Assembly (NCBI GenBank): GCA_003573635.1 | Contig: QUTJ01031838.1 | Span: 1-28,268, forward strand | Length of the DNA: 28,268 nucleotides | Direction of reading: 5' to 3' | Origin: Goniomonas avonlea | Taxonomy: Eukaryota; Cryptophyceae; Goniomonadida; Goniomonadaceae | Shown: piece by piece, positions 1-12,766 of the stretch | Layout of the letters: each line of letters starts with the position of its first letter | Numbering within the stretch: the stretch's first letter is position 1 | Translations under genes and position numbers: made by a program | Notes under the pieces: generated by a model | What the model saw: only the letters and a program-made list of their open reading frames with translations | Told to the model about the DNA's origin: nothing | Databases searched by the model: none

Positions 1-377
1 GCACGAGCAGAGGGAGCGCCAATGAGGACGCGGCGCCACTGGAGTTGGTCGCCGCGCGCGTCACCAGCAGGCTCTGCGCCGAGAGCGACTGCAGGACGAA
101 GTCGACGTCAAGCACGGCAGTCGACGTCAGCATCAGCATCGCGTCGACCATGGCGACCTGGAGCGTGGTCTTCAGCTGGATCGTTGCGGCGTCGTCGAGC
201 GGAGTCACGGCCGCGACAGAGGCCGTGGAGCTGATAACTTGGAGCACGCGGGTGCTGCCTGTCTGGCGCTGCTGGGCGACTACGTTGGAGATGTTGGGGA
301 GGTTGGACGGAGTGACAGGCTCGACGATAGCGATGGCGAAGAACGAGGTCTTGCTGCCGTAGGTGTCCGCCACGCAG
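1..377 (-). CDS. Giant REJ/filamin/TIG protein, most C-terminal exon in window (partial)
   Basis: This exon runs off the left edge and is the furthest downstream part visible. The acceptor is CTTCCAG with the exon starting at 377. The intron splits an Ala codon (GC|C) and the frame continues as CVADTYGSKTSFFAIAIVEP, then an open, Ala/Ser/Leu/Val-rich sequence (ISSTASVAAV, then MVDAMLMLTS) to position 1. A VADTYGS... stretch after a VYFRVLVRA strand is what the end of a REJ module looks like, and a helical Ala/Leu-rich segment after REJ is usual in polycystin-1-type proteins ahead of the GAIN/GPS region. No membrane helix or GPS motif is reached, so the anchoring of the protein is unknown. The acceptor is inferred from frame and domain continuity. 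Confidence 0.72.
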
Positions 378-795
378 CTGGAAGCGGGTCAAGAGCGAGC
401 GAGAGACGAAGCAAGCATCCTACAAGCGGAGCATGGTCACGATCTCCTTTCTACTGAGTGAGACAGTGACAGGGCACAAGAGATAAAAGATGGTCCCAAT
501 CACTGCTTGCCACTGTTCTCATTTCCTCCTTCACATTCACTGAGTCATCACTATATCAGCCGCATGATTTTGTCTGATATCCCATTTTTTGGTTGAGACC
601 TACCACAGACCCAAGGATCTGCCTTTGGGCGCCAGAAAGTCAAACTCGCCACCGAAACCTCGACCTTTATGCCTCGAGGTTGCGCCAACTCCTGCCGAAC
701 CGAACACAATCCTCACACTGGGCTAAACCAGCCACAAAACAAACAAAAAACAGCATCGCTATCGTCATGCCCAAGAACAAAAGCAGTTCACTCAC
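378..795 (-). other. Intron of the giant gene, 418 bp, phase 2
   Basis: The donor is CGC|GTGAGT (first base 795) and the acceptor CTTCCAG (last base 378). It is visibly poorer in GC than the flanking exons, especially around 480-780. An in-frame stop lies just inside the donor in the upstream exon's frame. I see no convincing extra exon in it, although its length would allow a small one. Confidence 0.7.
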
Positions 796-2420
796 GCGCG
801 AACCAGAACGCGGAAATAGACGTCGGGGCTTCCTGCCGCGAGGACAGACAGCGAGCGCTGAGCGACAGTCGTCGGCACAAACACCAACTCGCTGTCCAAG
901 TTAGTCTGGTTGGTGGCCGCCGCAGCCCACGCCTGCACCTCAGGGGTGGGACCCAGCGGAGCCCCCACCCAGGTCGAGACAGGGACGAGCGACCAACGGT
1001 ACGTCAGCGGCAGGTCCTCGTCCACCCAGCCATAGCACAGCAGCTCGAAGTCATCCAAGGCGGCCTGGCCAATGGGCCAGGCGCCGGCCAGACTGCCTGA
1101 GAGCGCCGTCACTGTGCACTTCCCGCCGTGAGGAGGCTGGTTCACAACGATGTCCACGCTCGTCCACGCCGTGTCCGTGCTGCCGCGGAGGGTGGCAGTC
1201 ACCGCTAGCGTGTACGTTTGCCCGGCGCTGAGCTGGGCAGTGCGAATTACAAGGAACTCGGGGTCGCTGTTTGGCACGCAGCACGACGGCCAAGACGCGG
1301 GCACGTCCCCGCCAGACACGGTCCAAACCGCGGAGGCGAGAGGGGCTCCAGACACGCTGACGGCGTGCAGCGTGATATCAGTGCCGAACGGCACCGCAAG
1401 GGGCGGGACGGGCGAAAAGGTGAGCGGGACTACAGCGTGCGAAACCATTGTGACTGTCACAGAAGCGGACGCTGTCCGGGAGTCTCCAGGGGCCTGCTTT
1501 CGCAGCGCCAACGTGAAGCGATACTTGCCGGCAGCCACTAGTCCCTGGGGGACGGTCGCCACGGACGTGCTGGCGAACAGAACAGTGTCCAACTGGGTGC
1601 CGACACACGGGCGGCCACGCGCAGCCTCCGCGGCTTGCGCCATGGTCAGCGGTGGGGACGTCACCGTCAAGTTCAAGCACGACCACAGCCACACGTTGGC
1701 GCCGTTTTCGTCTGGGTCGCCGCTGGTGGAAGCGTTGAGGACCAACGGAGATTCGACAGACGCGACGCGGTCGCCGCCCGCGATGGTTGCTCGGAGCGGA
1801 GAAGGCACAACTTTGAGCGTCACGTCAGCAGAGCTGGGATCTCCGCCCTGCATCGTCACCGTGAGGCGCAGGCGGTACTCTGTGCCTACGGGCCCCAGCG
1901 AGGCGCCCGGCACGAAAAGCGCCCTGGATGAGCGCGTGCGGCCGTCCAGGAGCAAGGGCGGCGCGGACACGACGGACCAGGAGAAGGCGAGCGGCAGGCC
2001 TTTGGTGGCTTGGGGGTCGCACGACGGCAGGTAGACTTCCCCGTGAAGGGAGAGCCAGCTGGTGCGCGACAGCTCCGCGATGGCTGGGCCGACGATGGCA
2101 ACTCTGGGCACCAACGTGGCTGCTCGGCGGACAGTGACGGACGCCTCGGTGGTGAGTTGGAAGAAGTTGGTCGCGCGCAGGACGAAGGTGTACTTGACGC
2201 CGACTTGAAGCAGCTGGGCGGGGACGACTGCCTGCTGCGAGGACGGGGGCAGGGAGGAGAGGCGCGACTGAATCAGCTCCTCGTTGGGCACAGGCGCACG
2301 GACTCCCCACACGAACGTGCAGAGGCGCCCTCCGAAATTACCCTGGGTGTCCCCCGCGTCGAGCAGCAGCTCGGTTTCGCAGTAGCTGAGGTCGGAAGGA
2401 CCTGTAAGGACGGCAGTGGG
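796..2420 (-). other. PKD/REJ-type extracellular module
   Basis: Roughly 540 residues of beta-strand-rich sequence. The markers are the D-A-G-D loop in the first PKD-like unit (about 2350), FVWG, LAFSWSV, VWLWSC, and the REJ landmark N-Q-P-P-H-G-G-K-C followed by a Cys-Tyr-Gly-Trp and D-E-D-L-P-L-T-Y-R-W block. These match the REJ (receptor for egg jelly) family seen in polycystin-1-like proteins. The module continues into the next exon (377-1). Confidence 0.82.
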
Positions 2421-4325
2421 AGGCCTCATGTACGCGTTGCCGACGAGCATACTGTCCCGAACCGGCAGCGAAAACCCGCCGGCGTTTCTCAGTGGAACTT
2501 GCGTCGGGTTTGTGGAAGAAACCGTGAGCTTGGATGCACGCGGAAACACGCTGGTGTGGGCAGACACGAACGCTCGCAGGCTCCTGCTGTCCACCCAAAC
2601 GCAGTCGGCTGCCTCCCCCAAAACATACAAGCTCTGCTGCTCTATGATTGCCCCGCAGTTGAACTTCCCGACCATTCCAGCACGGTTTGTGTCACCATCG
2701 AACTTGAGTTCGATGTACCCCTGCGTCGGTCCAAACTCGATACTTACGAGCTTGGGGGGAGCCGGAGGGAGGAAAGAGACAAGGAACGGCGAGCCCTGGA
2801 CGGGGGCGCCGGAAAGCGTGACAGCCAAGGACACGCGTGAGACGTTGGGGAAGGTGTAGTTGCAGCAGACGCCGACAAGGTCGAGCGACACGAACGAAAA
2901 GGACATGTAGGGCACGACGACCTCCGTGGAGTTGGTGCCGTTCTGCGTGGTGACGGTGTTGAGGGCCGAGACTGCGAGCTTCAACGCCGTCACGTCCTTC
3001 ACAGCCTGGACGTTGCCGTAGGCGTCGCGTCCAGCAATGCACGCCTGTGACATCACACTGGCGCGCCCGTAATTCACGTTTGTAACGATAGTATGCGCCG
3101 CGTCCAGTGGGCCCGGGACTACGGTCACTGGAGCGGCAGGTGCCCCGTGAGGAAGCCAGCTCGACGAGGCCAAGTTGTACCAGCTGAGTGCCATGCTGTA
3201 CGACCCTGTCACAGTGAGAACGGCGCTGACAGTGTGAATTACACCCGCGGCGTGGCGGGACGGCACAGCAATCAAAAATCCAGAATTCGCTCGGAGGGTG
3301 AGCCGGAAGGCGTCAGAAGCGCTGGACCGCTTGTTCCCGAACTTGTCGCGAGCTGTCACGTTGAAGACGTACGGCACCCCGGCAGTCACGACATGCAGCA
3401 GCGGGTCTGGGACGGGCTCGATCAAGCTCTGCGCCACATCCGTTGCCCCAGGCTCCAGCGTGAGGGTGAAGGGCGAGCCGGAGATCGCTATCCCCCCAAT
3501 CTGGATGTTGTACGGGTAACTCCCCGCGATTGTGCACAGCACGTGGACGGAGGGGGGCGCCACGAGAGGCTGGTCCACCTTCATGCCTAGCACCGTGGAC
3601 GACAGCGCAGTGAGGCCCCCCGGGGTCTCAACGCCGTTGGGCCGCTGGTTGCCGTAGTCGTCGCGGACGTCGAGCTGGAAGGTCGTCACGACACCGGCGA
3701 AGGCAATCGACGAGCCCACGCCGACGGAAACGGTGGTGGAGGTAGACGCAGGCCCGGGGTGCACCTGGAGCGGGAACCCTGAGGAAAGATAGCGGAGCGG
3801 CCTGCGGTTCAAGAGGGCGTACACCTGATACGCGCCGGCAGCGGTCACCGTGAACGAGACAGTGTACGCGCCGGCTGTCGCGCTCTGGGCGACCGTGGCC
3901 GTGATGGCCGAAGCGCCGCCCTCGACTAGAACAGTGAAGGCTGACGGGGCGGGGTCCGTCGACTCGCCGACGAGGTCAATCCCGGCGGCAGTGCGGCCTT
4001 GGATCGTGATCGTGATCGCACCGGCGGGGGCACGACCCACGACGCTCGAGGTGAGCGTCGTGATGGGCGAGCCGGACACGACGCACTGGGCGGGGTCGCA
4101 GACCCCGACTGCAATGCTGCTGACCACCGCGGAGAAGACGCTGCCAGGGAGGGGGACCCCGCCGTGTGAGATGCTTATGAACGTCGTGCCGCCGACGGTC
4201 ACAGTGTAGGTAACTGCCTGGACTCCGGACGCGATAGTGCCAGTCGACGAGGTCGGCGGGGTGGGGTTGAACGATACGTCGAAGCCAGTGGCTGTGAGCT
4301 GCGTGTTCCCGTAGACGTCTCGTGC
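796..4325 (-). CDS. Giant protein exon: last filamin repeats, linker domain and PKD/REJ module
   Basis: This exon is 3,530 bp and open throughout. It begins in phase 0 with ARDVYGNTQ, completing a filamin repeat begun in the previous exon. More filamin-type repeats follow, to about 2790, marked by RDDYGNQRP, RDKFGNKRS and RDAYGNVQ and by GSPF...PG endings. A linker domain (about 2765-2445) has paired Cys and a CVWVDSRSL strand. From about 2420 there are PKD/REJ-type strands: LVLNASTSGDPDENGA, WLWSC, and the strong REJ signature PPHGGKCTV...CYGWVDEDLPLTYRW near 1140-990. REJ modules occur in polycystin-1, sea-urchin sperm receptors and protist relatives, on the cell surface. The exon ends at 796 on a GTGAGT donor. 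The apparent start 9 codons upstream (4352) is a GTG inside the intron, so this is not a separate gene. Confidence 0.87.
2790..4325 (-). repeat. Filamin (ABP280)-type repeats, downstream part
   Basis: About four to five Ig-like filamin-type repeats of roughly 100 residues. Each is recognisable by an A-R-D-x-Y/F-G-N strand and a G-S-P-F...x-P-G end. One (near 4050-3950) is degenerate at the R-D-x-Y-G-N position. The array continues from the previous exon across the 4326-4531 intron. Confidence 0.85.
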
Positions 4326-4531
4326 CTGCGGGCAGATGTTGGACATACTCACAATCGTACAGACTCACGACTCACACAGCACAATTGCACGGTCCAACAC
4401 TCTCAAAATCCGCACGATGACACGCCGTCCCACGACAGACACCACACAAACACAGAGATAGACACAGACACAGACACAGACACCACACGAACACAGACAT
4501 AGACTGCTCTTTCACACAAACGTAACGCACC
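4326..4531 (-). other. Intron of the giant gene, 206 bp, phase 0
   Basis: The donor is ATCGAG|GTGCGT (first base 4531) and the acceptor CTGCCCGCAG (last base 4326). Removing it joins FSIE to ARDVYGN, restoring the filamin-repeat consensus with no frame change. It carries a short GACACA-type tandem run around 4440-4500. Without splicing, the upstream frame reads Cys/Leu/Val low-complexity sequence and then stops at 4372. Confidence 0.88.
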
Positions 4532-7500
4532 TCGATCGAGAACACAAGCGCGCGGTTGATGACCCCGCCGAGATGTCCTGTTCCGTGAACAACACACGCC
4601 GCCGGGGAAACGGGCCCTGCATGCACCACAGGGCCTCCGACCGTTGGGCTGCCTTGCGTCAGCCGGCCAAAGATCGACACCGCGATCGAGTACGTTCCGG
4701 ACCGCGTGGTCGAGTAAGAAACTCTGTAGCTCCCGTCACCCAGGTTGACCACCTGCGCATTCGCCTTGATGAGCTCATCGTTGAGAGGCATCGCGACGTC
4801 GACGCGCACTGGCAGCCCCCCGGTGGTCACTACGTTGTCGAACTCGTCTCTGCTCAGCACCGTGAACGTCGAGCTCACACCGACGGTCGCTGCAGTGAGC
4901 CCGCTGCCAGACAGGGTGCACTTGGGAGGGTAGATCGCCCCGGCTGTGACCACGACCTCGAGCCTATTCCCGGTAAGCATCGTCTTAGGGGGCTCGGTGA
5001 AGACGATTCTCACAGTCCAGGTGCCGACCACTGTCGACACAGTGCAGGTCGCCCTCCCCGCGATTGCTCCAGCGTAGCACAGCCCGGGGGCAGCCGTCGC
5101 CCCCGTGACCGGGTGGCTGACTGCAGCGACGAGTCCGGGGGTCACGATCACATCGTTCAGGTACGCGTCGTACACACGAACAGCCAGGGGCTCGAAGTCG
5201 TCGGCGCGGCAGGCTTCGAGCAGACACCGCCCCTCAACTACGCTGTGGTTACCGGACGGCATCCCGGGAGACACTTTGAGCGTGAACGGACTGCCGGGGA
5301 TGTGCAGGGAGCGAACGCGCACCTCGAGCTCGAACAAGCCTGACCGGGTCAGGAGCGCTCGCACGGTATGCACGGCAGTGGTCGGATCACTCGCCACACT
5401 GAAACTGTCAGCGCTGAGCGGAGCCACACAGCGCATGAGGGGGGTGCCCAGCACAGTGCTGCAGACCATGGACGCTGGGGGGTCGGACTCGGTCGAAATG
5501 GACTGCGCCAGGGTCAACTGGAACTCGGCCGTGTCGTTGAAGAAGAGGCGGGAAATGCCGAACTTATCGCGGGTGCGGACCTGGAGCTCTGTGTGGACAC
5601 CAGCTGTGGCGACAGACGCGGAGGTGAGCAGCGAGCACTTGGGCGCGTACGGCGCGCCGGCGAGCACCCTGGCGGCGAACGGGCTGTCCTTGATCGCGCT
5701 CGAGCCGCGACAGAGGAGGGTGTACAGGCCCTCGACCTCTGCCTCGACCATGGTGATCTGGTAGCGTCCGGTGTCTGGGTCAGCGACAGACTTGGTCCCG
5801 TAGGTCGCTCCGTCGGCTGCGTTGCCACGCAGCGTGCACACAAAGCTTCCTCCTCCGCGGGTGAGAGCGTTGCCGAAGCGGTCGAGTGACCGGATGTCGA
5901 AGGTTGCTGACACGCCCGCGACGGGGACGAGAAGAATGGAGAGGCCCACATGACTCTTGATCTCGGGCGGGATGGGTGGGAAGACGGCGTAGGTCGTCTC
6001 CATGCTGATATCGGTCGGGTGGACCGTGACCTGGATGGGGCTGTTGCGGATATGCGTCAACCCCTGCGTGATCGACACGGCGAAGACACCCGCGACGGTA
6101 GGCGCGAAGGACACGCTCCACACGTGTCCGCTCACGGACGCCGTGGCCAACGGGACGGGAGATGCCGCGGCGAGTCCCATTTCGGACACGGTGTTTGAGG
6201 CAGCGACGAGGTTGCCGAAGGCATCGCGGGGGTCAAGGCGGAAGGAGACGGAGCTGCCCGCGGTCACAACGGGGGCACCGACNACTGCCGCTGTGAACCC
6301 GTGCGCCTGCGGAGCGGCCGCGACAACAGCAAAGGGGTTGCCGGAGGACACGGTCACAGCCAGCGCCGCAGGGCCGAAAGTGACGGCGAGGGTGTAAGTG
6401 CCGGCGAGAGTGAGCTGTGCAAGACTGGTCAGAGTTCCGTCCCCGGTGGATTGCAGCGGGACATCCACATTGGCAGGCCCAGACACGGCCGCGTGGAAGG
6501 ACCCTGGTGTTGCAGGGGGCCTCCGACGATTCCCGTACGCGTCCAGGTCAGCGATGGTAATGTTGACGAGGCTGCCTGCGACTGTGCTGGACGCTGGGCC
6601 GTACGCAAGGCACATGGCAGCGCTGGTAGGGCCGGGGCTGACGGTTAGCGTGAACGCGCCTCCAACAATCGTCACAGGCGACCCGTCCAAGACGGTGATC
6701 GACACGGGGTACCAGCCAGCCGCCGTGACGACAAGCGTGACGTCGAACTCGCCCTTGACCTCCCCGTTGGTCATTTTCGGGGTCACGACCGCGGCTTTGC
6801 CGCCCACGGAGGCTGCGAGTACGTCGGGGTGGCCCCAGACGTCAACCCAGTTGGAGTCGCGGAGCTGGACTCGCAAGGTGGCTGTCGAACCGGTTTCAAG
6901 AGTGTACGGACTCCCGCCCAGGCCGCTGGTAGCCACCACGCCCGTGGGGGCAGCAGGGGCGCCAACCGTGCTTCGGAACAGGACGCTGGTCCAGGGACTG
7001 GCGGTGATGTGCACGCCGCTGAGCGTGACGTCCACGCGCACCAGCAAGCTGCTGCCGGAGGCGATGATGAAGTACGTCGCGAGATAGGAGCTGCTGCCGG
7101 GCACCACACTTAGCACGCTCCCGCTTGTAACGGAAACCGCGAAGGACACGTCGGAGGACGCAGACCGGAGGTTGCCAAACTGGTCCCGTGCGAAGATCTC
7201 AAAAGTGGCCTGGCGGTTCATCAAGCCGGCAAAGAGCGCGCTGCCGCTCGCCGTGCAGTGTGGCGCCGACAGTGGGGCTGGTTGCACCGAGATGACAAAA
7301 ATACTCGTGGCGGTAGTGGGAGTCATGGAGACGAGGGCACGGTACACGGCGCTGCGAGTCGGCAGGAAGTAACCGACGTGCGAGTGCTGGTACCCCAAGC
7401 TTGCGTTGATCATGCCTGAGAAGGCCTCGACCCCGTCCATGCTCCGCAGAGTCAGGTTAAACGCTGCAAGAAGAAGACTGCGAGCGTTGCCCATTGCGTC

Positions 7501-10500
7501 GCGCTCCTGCAGCAGAAAGGTCGCCGATAGTCCGGCAGTGGCCAGTGTGACGACCGGCGCGACAGCTGTGGAGGTGGACTCACACGCCGCACCAGGGACC
7601 ACGAGCGGCGATAGCGGCGACACGCGGAGGTGAGTGCCAGCCAGCCGCACAGACACCGTGTGCGTTGTGGCATAGACCGGGAGGTACGACACAGTGAAGG
7701 TTCCGTTACCGAGGTTGACACTGGAGGCGTTGACCAAGATGGGTGGCGACGGCGTTGGCGCCGCGACAGTTGTGGGCGCAGGAAGTGTCAAGTTGCTGTC
7801 AGCGGCCACTGGGGTCGGGGTCGGGGACGGGGGGGCGGGCAGCGCAAGCGTTCTGTACTCGATGGTGACCTGGAAGAAAAATTTGGCAGCGAGAGGGTCG
7901 TAGCGGGCTGGGTTGCCGTAGTGGTCCCTGCTCCATATGGAAAACGCGGCGAGGGAGCCTGCTGTGGCGACGCAGAGACCTGACCCGACAGCGGTGGAGC
8001 CCCAGGTTGAGACTGCACCCGGCGTAACCACAACAGTCCGTGGACTGCCGAGAAGCTCCCTGGGTGGGTTGTCGACAAAGACCTGCAGCTTGTACGAGGC
8101 TGCCAGTGTGATGCGATAGCTGCAGTTGTATCTTGGGGTGCCGAGCTCAGGGGTGCAGTCGCCCCGGAACACGGTCAACGGCGGGCCAGGGGAGGTGAAG
8201 CGAACGAGAAAGGTGTCCTCGCCGCGAGAGATGTCATTCATGGCACTGTCACGCAGTATCAGCGAGAACGGCATGACGGCGCCGGCGACCCCGCCGCGAA
8301 GCCCGTCGCTGGATGAGGTCAGCTCGAGGAACGACGTGCTGGGGTCGACGGGGCCAGGCACAACGTGGAACCGCCGTCGTGGGACGCTACTGACCGCCAC
8401 GCCACCGAGGTAGGCCACGAACGTGTAATTCGCCAGGACGTTCGGCGTGAACGTGGCCTCATACGAGCCATCAACCTGCGCAGATACGGTCACGGGGAGA
8501 ACCAGGTACGGACTGGACACGTCCGCGGCGACGCTGCCGCTGCCGCGGAAGGACGCTGCGTTGCCGTATGCGTCCTTGGCCGTAATCCGAACAACCTTGC
8601 GAACGGTCGCAGGCAACACTTGCTGGTCCTGGAAGTCCAACTCAGTGGCGAGCGCGCTGGCTGGTCCTGCAGTGACAGCGCAGGCGAACGGCGACCCGCA
8701 GATGTGGACTCCGAGTGGAATATGCAGGCGGACGCCCAGCGAATACAGACCCGCCCGGGTTGCGGAGAAGAGGAAGTGCTTGGCGGACCTCTCCTCCACG
8801 GGGAGGAACGGCGTCACGGTCAGCGACGACGGCACGCGGTCGACGATGGCGTTCCCGAAGGCGTCGCGCGGCGACACGAACACCTCGCCGTTGAGGCAGC
8901 CCGCGCACACGGACAGCCCCGTCGTCACGGCGTTCCCGGAGGCCAACGACGTGTTCGCCTGAGGCGGCCCTGGGACGACAGCGACCGCCCAAGGGCTTCC
9001 GCGGACATGATCCCCGTTGAGTGTGAGAGCCAGGGTGTACTGGCCCGTGGCGGTGGTCTGGTAGAAGAAGTCTCGGACTCCGTCGAGTCGCTGAGACGTC
9101 GCAGGGGCGAGTGACCAAGATCCTTTTGTGACGAGGCTGTGGAACACGATTGGCACGCCGACAGGGACCGCGTTCCCGTACAGGTCTCGGGCTACGACGG
9201 CAAACGTGGACGCAACGCCCGCAGTGGCGACAGTGAGCGGGCCGGCGGCGTCTGCAGTCGTCGAGTTTGCATGGACGGAAGCTGGGATGACGGACATGGG
9301 CGCAGGTGGCAGCACGGTTGCGCCAAACTGAACCACCACGCTGTACGCACCCGCACGGGTCAGTGACGCAGAGCTGGGCAGCGAGTAAGACCCAGATTTC
9401 TCCACACCTGCCACTGAGATCACCACCGAGGTCGAGGACGTGAGCGTGATGTTCACCACAACGGCGCCCCAGGAGCCGCCGGTCGACGGGTTCTCGAACA
9501 CGTCCCAGCCGTCGACGCCTACGAGCTGCACGCTCAGCGGGAGTGAAGCGCCGGCGATCCCCACAGTGTTGTCGATCCTGGTCTTGGCTGGATCGGGCGG
9601 TACAGGAACGATTGAGCTCTCCACGGGGAGGCGGAAGGTCTTGGTGTCTCCCATCGTAAAGGTGAGGACGCACTGGTACGACGCGGGATTGCTCGTCTGC
9701 GAGAACACACCTTCGAACGCTCGAGTGTCTTCCTGGAACGTGATGGCGGAGCTAATGTCCACGCTCGGCACCGAGAGCGCAGTGGAGTTATCAGGTGATG
9801 TCACGACTGCAGTGAGCACATCCGCGCCCGAAGTGCGTGCGTTTCCATACACGTCCTTGACGTGCACCAGGAAACGCGACGGGCGAGGCGAGGCCACGGG
9901 GCGAGTGACAACCGAGCTCACGCTAGCGCTCGCGACGCCCACTGTTGTCACGAGCTGGAGGGGACTCTCGGGGAGTGGAGTGCCCGAGAAGAGAAGGTGG
10001 ACAGAGTACTGCCCGGGGACTGTCAGCGTCCAAGTCTGCGCTTCCCCACCGATGCGAGTGCGCTCCTCAACCAGGCCTCCGACCTCGTTCAGCAGCCGCC
10101 ACAGGAAGGTCCAGACCCCGGGGATCATGGAGTTGCCGAACTTGTCCCTGTGGTCGGCCGTCACGGTCTGCGGAAGGCCAACCACTCGCCGCCCGAACGC
10201 TTCCGACTTGGTGATCACGCTCAGGCTGGGCACAGGGATCCCAGGGAACACTTCGAGTCGGCACGGCGAGCCAGGCATCGACACTGCACCAACAGCGGTT
10301 GCCACGAGGTAAGAACCGGCAGCCGTGGCGGTGACCACAACCCCCAGCTTCACCCCCAGCGACAGCAGTGGTGGGTTCGGGAGAGGGGCCTGCCCGACGA
10401 TGGAAACAACGACGTTGTCCAGCTGTCGTGAGGCTCCTAGGTGGCTGTTTCCGTAGACGTCTCGGGCTTCGACGTACAGGGACGCAGCAACGCCAGCGGT

Positions 10501-11220
10501 AGTCACCACCCAAGGCGAGGGACAGGGCTGGAAGCTGTTTGCAGCAACAACAGGACCAGGGCTTACAACCGCGACGAGGGGCGAGTTCGCGAACGGGATC
10601 GATTTGAAAGTGGCTGAGAGCGAGTAGTTGCCCGAGTGAGTGAGCAGCAGCGGGTGCAAAACAAGCGGCGCAGTGGATATATTGGAATGGAAAACAGTGG
10701 CTGACCCAGGTGCCGCGCTGCGAAACCACAGCGAGATCAAGAACGGTTCGTCCACGGTGGATGGGATCGGATTTCCGTAGGCATCAGCAGCGACAGCGGT
10801 GACGTTGCGAACGGCTCCCGCGATATCGGCGGCAAAATTGGCGGACACTCTCACGAAGGACCGGTCCGGGCGGAACGGTCCGGGGACGACAGTGAGGAGG
10901 TACGGGCTGCCAAGCACCTGCACCTTCACAGGAACAACACTGAGCTTGTCGGGCCCAAGGGACAGCGTCGAGAACACGGAGATGGAATACTGGCCTGGGA
11001 CAGTTAGGTTGAACTGTTGCTCGTAAGTGCCACGGCGCGGATTCGCTGTCGGCCTGTCCGGCTGCACTACGCCAGACACGTTCACCAAAAATGGAAGATC
11101 AAAGACAGAGGTGCGTGGAAACCCAAAGACGTCCGCTGTCTGCACCGTGGCAAGCTGAGGTCCGGCCGGAGCCAACGTCGGGGTGTTCACGAGATACGAC
11201 ACAGCTGGGTCCGTGACTCG
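4532..11220 (-). repeat. Filamin (ABP280)-type repeat array, main part
   Basis: About 20 tandem Ig-like repeats of roughly 100-115 residues. Most keep the R-D-x-Y/F-G-N strand, a Y-x-V/L Gly-Ser-Tyr strand (AGSYLVATA, PGQYSISV) and a G-S-P...P-G-P linker. Four or five are degenerate at the D-x-Y-G-N position, for example LRDSAMNDI and VYDAYLNDV. Filamin repeats are best known from cytoplasmic actin cross-linkers, but similar repeats also occur in extracellular protist and algal proteins. The adjoining REJ module argues for the extracellular case here. Confidence 0.87.
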
Positions 11221-12766
11221 GTCGACATCAGGGGCATCTGGGTACGAGAATGCGCTCAACAGGGTGCCGGCTCGATTTGGCGCGACTGTAACCCCGACAG
11301 CGTGCCAGCGCAGCCCAAGGTCGTGACCGTCCCCCAGCTTGCACCTCACGGCCGTGCTCGCAACCCACGCAGTTGACTCCGCCGAACTGGCGCCCAGGCG
11401 CGCCTTCACAGAGTTGGAGAAAGGCCCCGTCCCGACACCGAGCACGGTCACCACAGCCGACCCGGTCCATGACCCCGATCCCGGGCCGAGAGTCTCGAGC
11501 CCCGGCGCGTTGTACGTCATGGTCGTCGTGTCGCTGCTCGCGGTGACAAGGTTGAGCGACAGGAGTGTGACGCGAGACGCCCGCACGCCACCGGGCGTCT
11601 TGCAGGTAAACGAGGTGTCGGAACGCCAGATCGAGGCCTCCGCGACAGTCGAGCGCACGCGGACGATACCACTACTGACGCCTCCGCCAGCGTTGGAGCC
11701 GAAGAGAGTCACAGTGGAGGCACCGGTGGTGGGGGAGTTGCCACCACCGACGCCGGAGCCATCCCAAGTGAAGGCGGCGGTCAGCGTGCCGGCTATGTCC
11801 GGCAGAGTGCCAACAACGCGCCGCCTCGCGCCGCCCAGCGCAGTGAATGACTTGATGCGCATCGAAGTGTCTCCGGTCCACTCGAACGCGCCGGCTCCGG
11901 ACCCGTGAATGCGACCGCGGGCGCTGTACTGAACATCAGCAAAGCCGCCACCCGACAAGGTGATGCTAGTAGACCCCGTCAAGGGCGAGTTGGCGCGAGA
12001 CGTCCTCACACGGAGAGACACAGCGTCGTACGTGACTGTGAACCGCCGCTGGCCATCAGCAGTCACGAAAAACAGGCGCCGGCCCATGCGGTAGCCGGCA
12101 GGCGCCTTGCAGAACACAATAGTGTCCGACATCCAGCGTGAACCTTCGCACCCGGAGCTGCCGACCCCAGGCACTCCAGAGACCCTGAAATGGCCTGCGC
12201 CGACGGTGATCAGCGTGACGCTGGTCGCTCCAGTGGCTGGCATGTTCCCACGACCTGATCGTACCACAACGCCCACGTCCTGCGTCCACAAGCCCCGCAG
12301 AGTTCGCGCGCGTTGGATCAGCGTCACAGCAACTCCCAACCCTGGCCCCATACCAGCACCAGGCTTGCACCGCACGCCTGAATCCGACACCCAGTGTGTC
12401 GCTTGGCAGCCTGAGACCCCGAGCCTGGCCCAGGGAGTGTACCCGGATGCTCCGAACAGCAAGCCAACCATCGTCACCCTCGCAGCCCCGGTCGCCGGCA
12501 CGTTGGTGCGAACGCCAGACGTCGGTCGGGGGGCATCAAACGTGTACCCGAGGGTCAGCGTGTGTCGAAGCACCATGGACACCCCAATCAAAATCAGGGA
12601 CGGGAGCTTGGAGCCCGACGCGACTTTGCAGTGGAGCGAGGACGCAGAGATCCAGCGAGTGGTCACGCAGCCGGAGCCGGAAACTCTGACGCGGAGGGTG
12701 TGGTCAGCCTTTGCGACTGTCCCAATGACAGTTATGCTCGTGGCACCGGTGGCGCCAGTGTTGCCG
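4532..12766 (-). CDS. Giant protein exon: last six TIG-like repeats and about 20 filamin-type repeats
   Basis: This exon is 8,235 bp, open throughout apart from one ambiguous base (n at 6283, one unknown residue). It starts in phase 2 with the C that completes an Asn codon, then GNTGATGATSITV, another TIG-like repeat. Six TIG-like units run to about 11220. About 20 filamin-type repeats follow, with markers such as ARDVYGNSH, ARDLYGNAV, PRDAFGNAI, AKDAYGNAA, SRDHYGNPA and ARDQFGNLR, and with GSPxxxxVxPGP spacers. The exon ends in phase 0 at GAG|GTGCGT. The stretch MFCASFLLL just upstream looks like a signal peptide but starts with GTG and lies in the intron's polypyrimidine region, so I do not treat it as a start. 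Role: very probably an extracellular Ig-like rod; partners unknown. Confidence 0.88.
11220..12766 (-). repeat. TIG/IPT-like repeats, last six units
   Basis: Six units of about 85 residues, marked by TGATSITV, TGAARVTM, TGATSVTL, TGSTSITL, TGASTVTL and TGSAVVTV. Several of the first ones keep a Cys pair (SGC...W...CK), unlike most units in the main array. The array ends in an FSYPDAP strand and passes into filamin-type repeats. Confidence 0.82.

Noticed and set aside
4326-4352. Separate gene starting at 4352
   Set aside because: The start is a GTG, and an acceptor 27 bases on restores a filamin repeat with the upstream exon.
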